Positions 30,210 to 32,596 of a DNA stretch of 32,596 bases are shown in pieces; positions within the stretch are counted from its first letter, which is position 1; each line of letters opens with the position of its first letter. The position numbers and the translations under genes were made by a program. The DNA comes from JAOUEA01 sp035711865 (GTDB taxonomy: Bacteria > Actinomycetota > UBA4738 > HRBIN12). The stretch is from contig DASTBT010000109.1 of the NCBI GenBank assembly GCA_035711865.1, forward strand, positions 1-32,596, in the 5' to 3' direction. The notes below the pieces were generated by a model that was not told where the DNA came from, did no database searches, and was given only the letters and a program-made list of their open reading frames with translations.

Positions 30210-31733
30210 CTAGGTCCAGCCACGGAACCAGACGCGCGCCCTCCACGCCACGTCGGAGATGCGGCTCGCCGTGAAGATGGGCCACATCCACAGGAACAGC
30301 CCGACGGCGGCGGCGAAGTATCCCCAGACGAACGGCAGGTACGGCCTGCGCCGCGAGATCGCGGGTTCGCCGGTGTCGGGGTCGATCGCGACCTCGCCGG
30401 TGTCGTGGTCGCGGATCACGAGACGCGCGGCCGCGAGATCGCGCATCGTGATCACGGCCGCCAGCGCCATGAACGGCGTGAGGGGAAGGGCGTAGAAGAG
30501 GAACTGGGGCCGGGCCACGAGGAACCACGGCAGGTAGAGACCCGCGAACACGACCACGACGAAGCCGGCGGTCCAGTCGCGTTTCCGCCACCACGCCCAC
30601 GCGGCGTACGGGATCGTCCACATCGTGCCCCAGAACAGCACCGGGTTCCCGATGGCCAGGATCTGACGGATGTCGGGCCCGAGGTCCTCGACGAAGTAGT
30701 TCACCGGGCGGAGCATCGGGATCCACGTCCAGGCCCGCGAGTAGTAGGCATGCGTCGGAGTCTGCGTGTCGGACGACGGGTCGAGCGCCGTCGAGCGGAG
30801 GTCTCGGTGGTAGTCCCAGATGTCGCGGTGTTGCTCGAGGAAGTCCGCCAGGGTCGGGTGGAAGTGCACGTACCACGGCGCCCAGGTGAGCAGGTAGACC
30901 GCGGCCGGGACGATCGCGAACGCGACGACGATGCCGAGGGTTTCGAGCCCGAGCGCTCGCACGAACGCCGTCCGGCGTCCGACGTCCTCGCGCCGCCGCC
31001 GCGAGGTCTCCCAGAGGTAGGAGAGCACCACCGCGGCCGGAAGCGCCATCGCGCCCGACCACTTCACGGCGGCCGCGGCGCCGAACGCGGCGCCGGCGGC
31101 GAAGCGCCATCCACGCCAGAACGGCGCCGGCACGCGGAAACGTGGAGCCGCCTCGGCGGCCTCGGCGGCAGCGGCGCCCTCGGCGGCCGCGTCCGTGCGA
31201 CGGTCGATCCGACGCCGGTCCAGCACCAGCAGCAGGAACCCGAGCGCGATCCAGAACGTCACGTGGATGTCGAGGAGCGCCACGCGGGAATGCACGACGT
31301 TCAGGCCGTCGACCGCGATCAACAACCCCGCGGCGAACGTCCACACCGGCCGGCCGAACAGCAGCTGCGCCATCAGCGCCGTGAAGACCGCGACACCGAT
31401 GCCGGCGAGCGCCGACGTGAACCGCCACCCGAATGGGCTCATGCTGAAGGCCTCGATGCCCAGACCGATCGTGAGCTTGCCGAGCGGGGGATGGACCCAC
31501 GAGCCCATGTCCCACTCGTTCTCGACCCAGAAACGTTCGTCGTCGGACTCCACCCGGCAGACGTCGTCGGACTCGTCGGTCACCTGGATGCAGCCGGCCT
31601 TCGCGTAATAGACCTCGTCGAACACCATCTCGTGAGGGTCGTCGACCGCGGCGAACCGGATCACGCCGGCGATCGCGGCGACCGCGACCACGGCCACCGC
31701 CGGGCGGTTCAGGCGTCGCAGCAGCGCCGGCAT
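30210..31733 (-). CDS. pmt: Protein O-mannosyltransferase (Pmt, GT39)
   Basis: 507 residues from the ATG at 31733, chosen because TACGCT is 7 nt upstream and the extra 63 in-frame codons before it are not membrane-protein-like. About eleven hydrophobic helices. The catalytic M-V-F-D39-E40-V-Y-Y-A-K motif in the first outer loop and W-V-H-P-P-L-G-K-L-T-I-G-L identify a dolichyl/polyprenyl-phosphate-mannose protein mannosyltransferase. In actinobacteria it mannosylates Ser/Thr on Sec-exported proteins. The divergent rsmI gene matches the Mycobacterium Rv1002c/Rv1003 arrangement as I know it, supporting orthology and an actinobacterial origin. Confidence 0.93.
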   Translation of the reverse strand: MPALLRRLNRPAVAVVAVAAIAGVIRFAAVDDPHEMVFDEVYYAKAGCIQVTDESDDVCRVESDDERFWVENEWDMGSWVHPPLGKLTIGLGIEAFSMSPFGWRFTSALAGIGVAVFTALMAQLLFGRPVWTFAAGLLIAVDGLNVVHSRVALLDIHVTFWIALGFLLLVLDRRRIDRRTDAAAEGAAAAEAAEAAPRFRVPAPFWRGWRFAAGAAFGAAAAVKWSGAMALPAAVVLSYLWETSRRRREDVGRRTAFVRALGLETLGIVVAFAIVPAAVYLLTWAPWYVHFHPTLADFLEQHRDIWDYHRDLRSTALDPSSDTQTPTHAYYSRAWTWIPMLRPVNYFVEDLGPDIRQILAIGNPVLFWGTMWTIPYAAWAWWRKRDWTAGFVVVVFAGLYLPWFLVARPQFLFYALPLTPFMALAAVITMRDLAAARLVIRDHDTGEVAIDPDTGEPAISRRRPYLPFVWGYFAAAVGLFLWMWPIFTASRISDVAWRARVWFRGWT

Positions 31734-31740
31734 CGGCCAA

Positions 31741-31746
31741 AGCGTA
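31741..31746 (-). promoter_or_regulatory. -10 element TACGCT for the pmt gene
   Basis: TACGCT on the minus strand is 7 nt from the ATG at 31733, with no Shine-Dalgarno sequence, consistent with a leaderless mRNA. Confidence 0.5.
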
Positions 31747-31881
31747 CCGACCCCCGCCGGATGCCGAGCTTCCTCCCACAGGGCGGTGCCCGAGTAGTCC
31801 GTGCGACCCTCCGCCGTGGCCGCCGCCGGTGTGCCCTTCCGCCCGTGGCCGCTCGGGAGACGACGTGTCACCCTGGAACGC

Positions 31882-32596
31882 ATGGGTGGAACGCTCTGGC
31901 TCGTGGCCACGCCGATCGGCAACCTCGGCGACCTCTCGACGCGCGCGCGCGAGGTGCTCGGTCAGGTCGACCTCGTGGCGTGCGAGGACACGAGACGCAC
32001 TGGCAGGCTGCTCGCGGGCCTCAAGATCAAGGTGCCGCTGGTCTCCTACTTCGAGGGCAACGAACGGGAACGCGTCGAGCAGCTGTTGACGAGGCTCGAG
32101 AACGGCGACGACGTGGCGCTCGTCTCCGACGGCGGCACGCCGGCCGTCTCGGATCCCGGCTACCGACTCGTGCGCGCCTGCATCGACGTCGGCGTGGAGG
32201 TGCAGGTCGTCCCGGGCCCCTCGGCGGTGATCGCGGCGCTCGTCGTCTCGGGGCTTCCCACCGACCGTTTCGTGTTCGAGGGGTTCCTGCCGAAGCGGCC
32301 GGGGGAGCGGATGCGACGGCTCGAAGCGCTTCGCCACGAGCCCAGGACGATCGTCGTGTTTGAATCGCCCCTGCGCGTGCAGACGCTGCTGCGTGACGTG
32401 CTCGTCGCGATCGGCGATCGCCACGTCGCGGTGGTCCGTGAGCTCACGAAGCTGCACGAGCACATCGAACGGGGACGTGTCAGCCAGGTCTTGTCGCGGC
32501 TGGGCGACACCGAGCTCAAGGGGGAGGTCGTCGTCGTGATCGCCGGAGAACGGGTCCGCGCGGCCCCGGACATGTCGGTGTGCGCCGACGAGGCAC
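31882..32596 (+). CDS. rsmI: 16S rRNA (cytidine1402-2'-O)-methyltransferase RsmI, 3' partial
   Basis: The frame stays open to the window edge; 238 residues are visible of the usual ~280. Tetrapyrrole-methylase-fold signatures are all present: L-V-A-T-P-I-G-N-L-G-D-L-S at the N-terminus, C-E-D-T-R-R-T-G-R-L-L, S-D-G-G-T-P-A-V-S-D-P-G, V-P-G-P-S-A-V-I-A-A-L, F-E-G-F-L-P, F-E-S-P-L-R-V, and E-L-T-K-L-H-E. RsmI uses S-adenosylmethionine to methylate the ribose of C1402 in 16S rRNA near the P site, together with RsmH. It diverges from pmt across 148 bp with no other gene. No clear Shine-Dalgarno sequence is seen. Confidence 0.95.
   Translation, partial: MGGTLWLVATPIGNLGDLSTRAREVLGQVDLVACEDTRRTGRLLAGLKIKVPLVSYFEGNERERVEQLLTRLENGDDVALVSDGGTPAVSDPGYRLVRACIDVGVEVQVVPGPSAVIAALVVSGLPTDRFVFEGFLPKRPGERMRRLEALRHEPRTIVVFESPLRVQTLLRDVLVAIGDRHVAVVRELTKLHEHIERGRVSQVLSRLGDTELKGEVVVVIAGERVRAAPDMSVCADEA

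Noticed and set aside
31734..31922. A 63-codon N-terminal extension of the pmt frame
   Set aside because: The extension lacks membrane or signal character and overlaps the rsmI start; TACGCT 7 nt before the ATG at 31733 supports the shorter form.
29046..32363. A 1105-codon open frame on the plus strand across CocE, pmt and rsmI
   Set aside because: Its composition is that of an antisense shadow and it lies out of frame with rsmI, whose motifs are unambiguous.
1..32596. Insertion sequences, phage genes, toxin-antitoxin pairs, CRISPR arrays or replication origins
   Set aside because: No transposase, integrase, phage structural, toxin-like or repeat-spacer signal was seen; composition is even along the window.

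Overview
The window is very GC-rich and densely coded. Gene content points to a deep-branching, high-GC actinomycetote, probably known from an environmental genome. The evidence is a Pmt-type O-mannosyltransferase divergent from rsmI (the mycobacterial/corynebacterial arrangement), F420/PPOX-type split-barrel proteins, RDD and CPBP membrane proteins, and many leaderless genes with a TANNNT -10 box 5-9 nt before the start codon. This placement is inference; no rRNA or tRNA gene was seen.

Layout. 1-3.2 kb: 3' end of a CoxE-like VWA protein, a one-TM orphan, an RDD protein and a secreted phosphodiester-glycosidase-domain protein. 3.1-7.1 kb: glycolate oxidase Fe-S subunit (glcF-like), tryptophan 2,3-dioxygenase, an orphan helical protein and a PLP aminotransferase. 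7.1-15.7 kb: the most distinctive block. An Rrf2 regulator with three cysteines and a PPOX protein diverge from a NirK-like multicopper oxidase carrying an extra C-terminal cupredoxin. This is followed by a tightly packed redox operon: membrane cytochrome b with a Cys4 tail, NasA/NarB-like molybdopterin oxidoreductase, four-cluster ferredoxin, Rieske protein and a 91-residue membrane protein. A TDT/SLAC1-type anion channel follows. 15.7-19.4 kb: leftward glcD-glcE-FAD oxidoreductase operon. 19.4-24.0 kb: PPOX-like protein, rhodanese, macrodomain protein, two PfkB-family kinases and an MFS transporter. 24.1-25.4 kb: a protein of 18-residue helical repeats, a stand-alone AsnC-type sensor domain and pirin. 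25.4-28.1 kb: a second DAO-type FAD oxidoreductase, a CPBP protein and a YbaK-type deacylase. 28.2-32.6 kb: CocE/NonD hydrolase and Pmt in one leftward operon, with the 5' part of rsmI divergent.

How the genes may work together. The 7.1-15.7 kb block looks like a nitrogen-oxide (or related oxyanion) redox module: a Cys-ligated molybdoenzyme wired through Fe-S and Rieske subunits to a membrane cytochrome b, next to a NirK-like copper protein, an NsrR-like regulator and an anion channel. Its substrate cannot be settled from sequence. The NirK-like protein appears to lack the second catalytic residue (His) of classical copper nitrite reductase. The glc genes are split between two loci 12 kb apart.

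The main regulatory observation is three divergent gene pairs that each share one 10-bp element whose central TA serves as the start of a -10 box on both strands. At the glcD/PPOX pair both genes would be leaderless from that single element.
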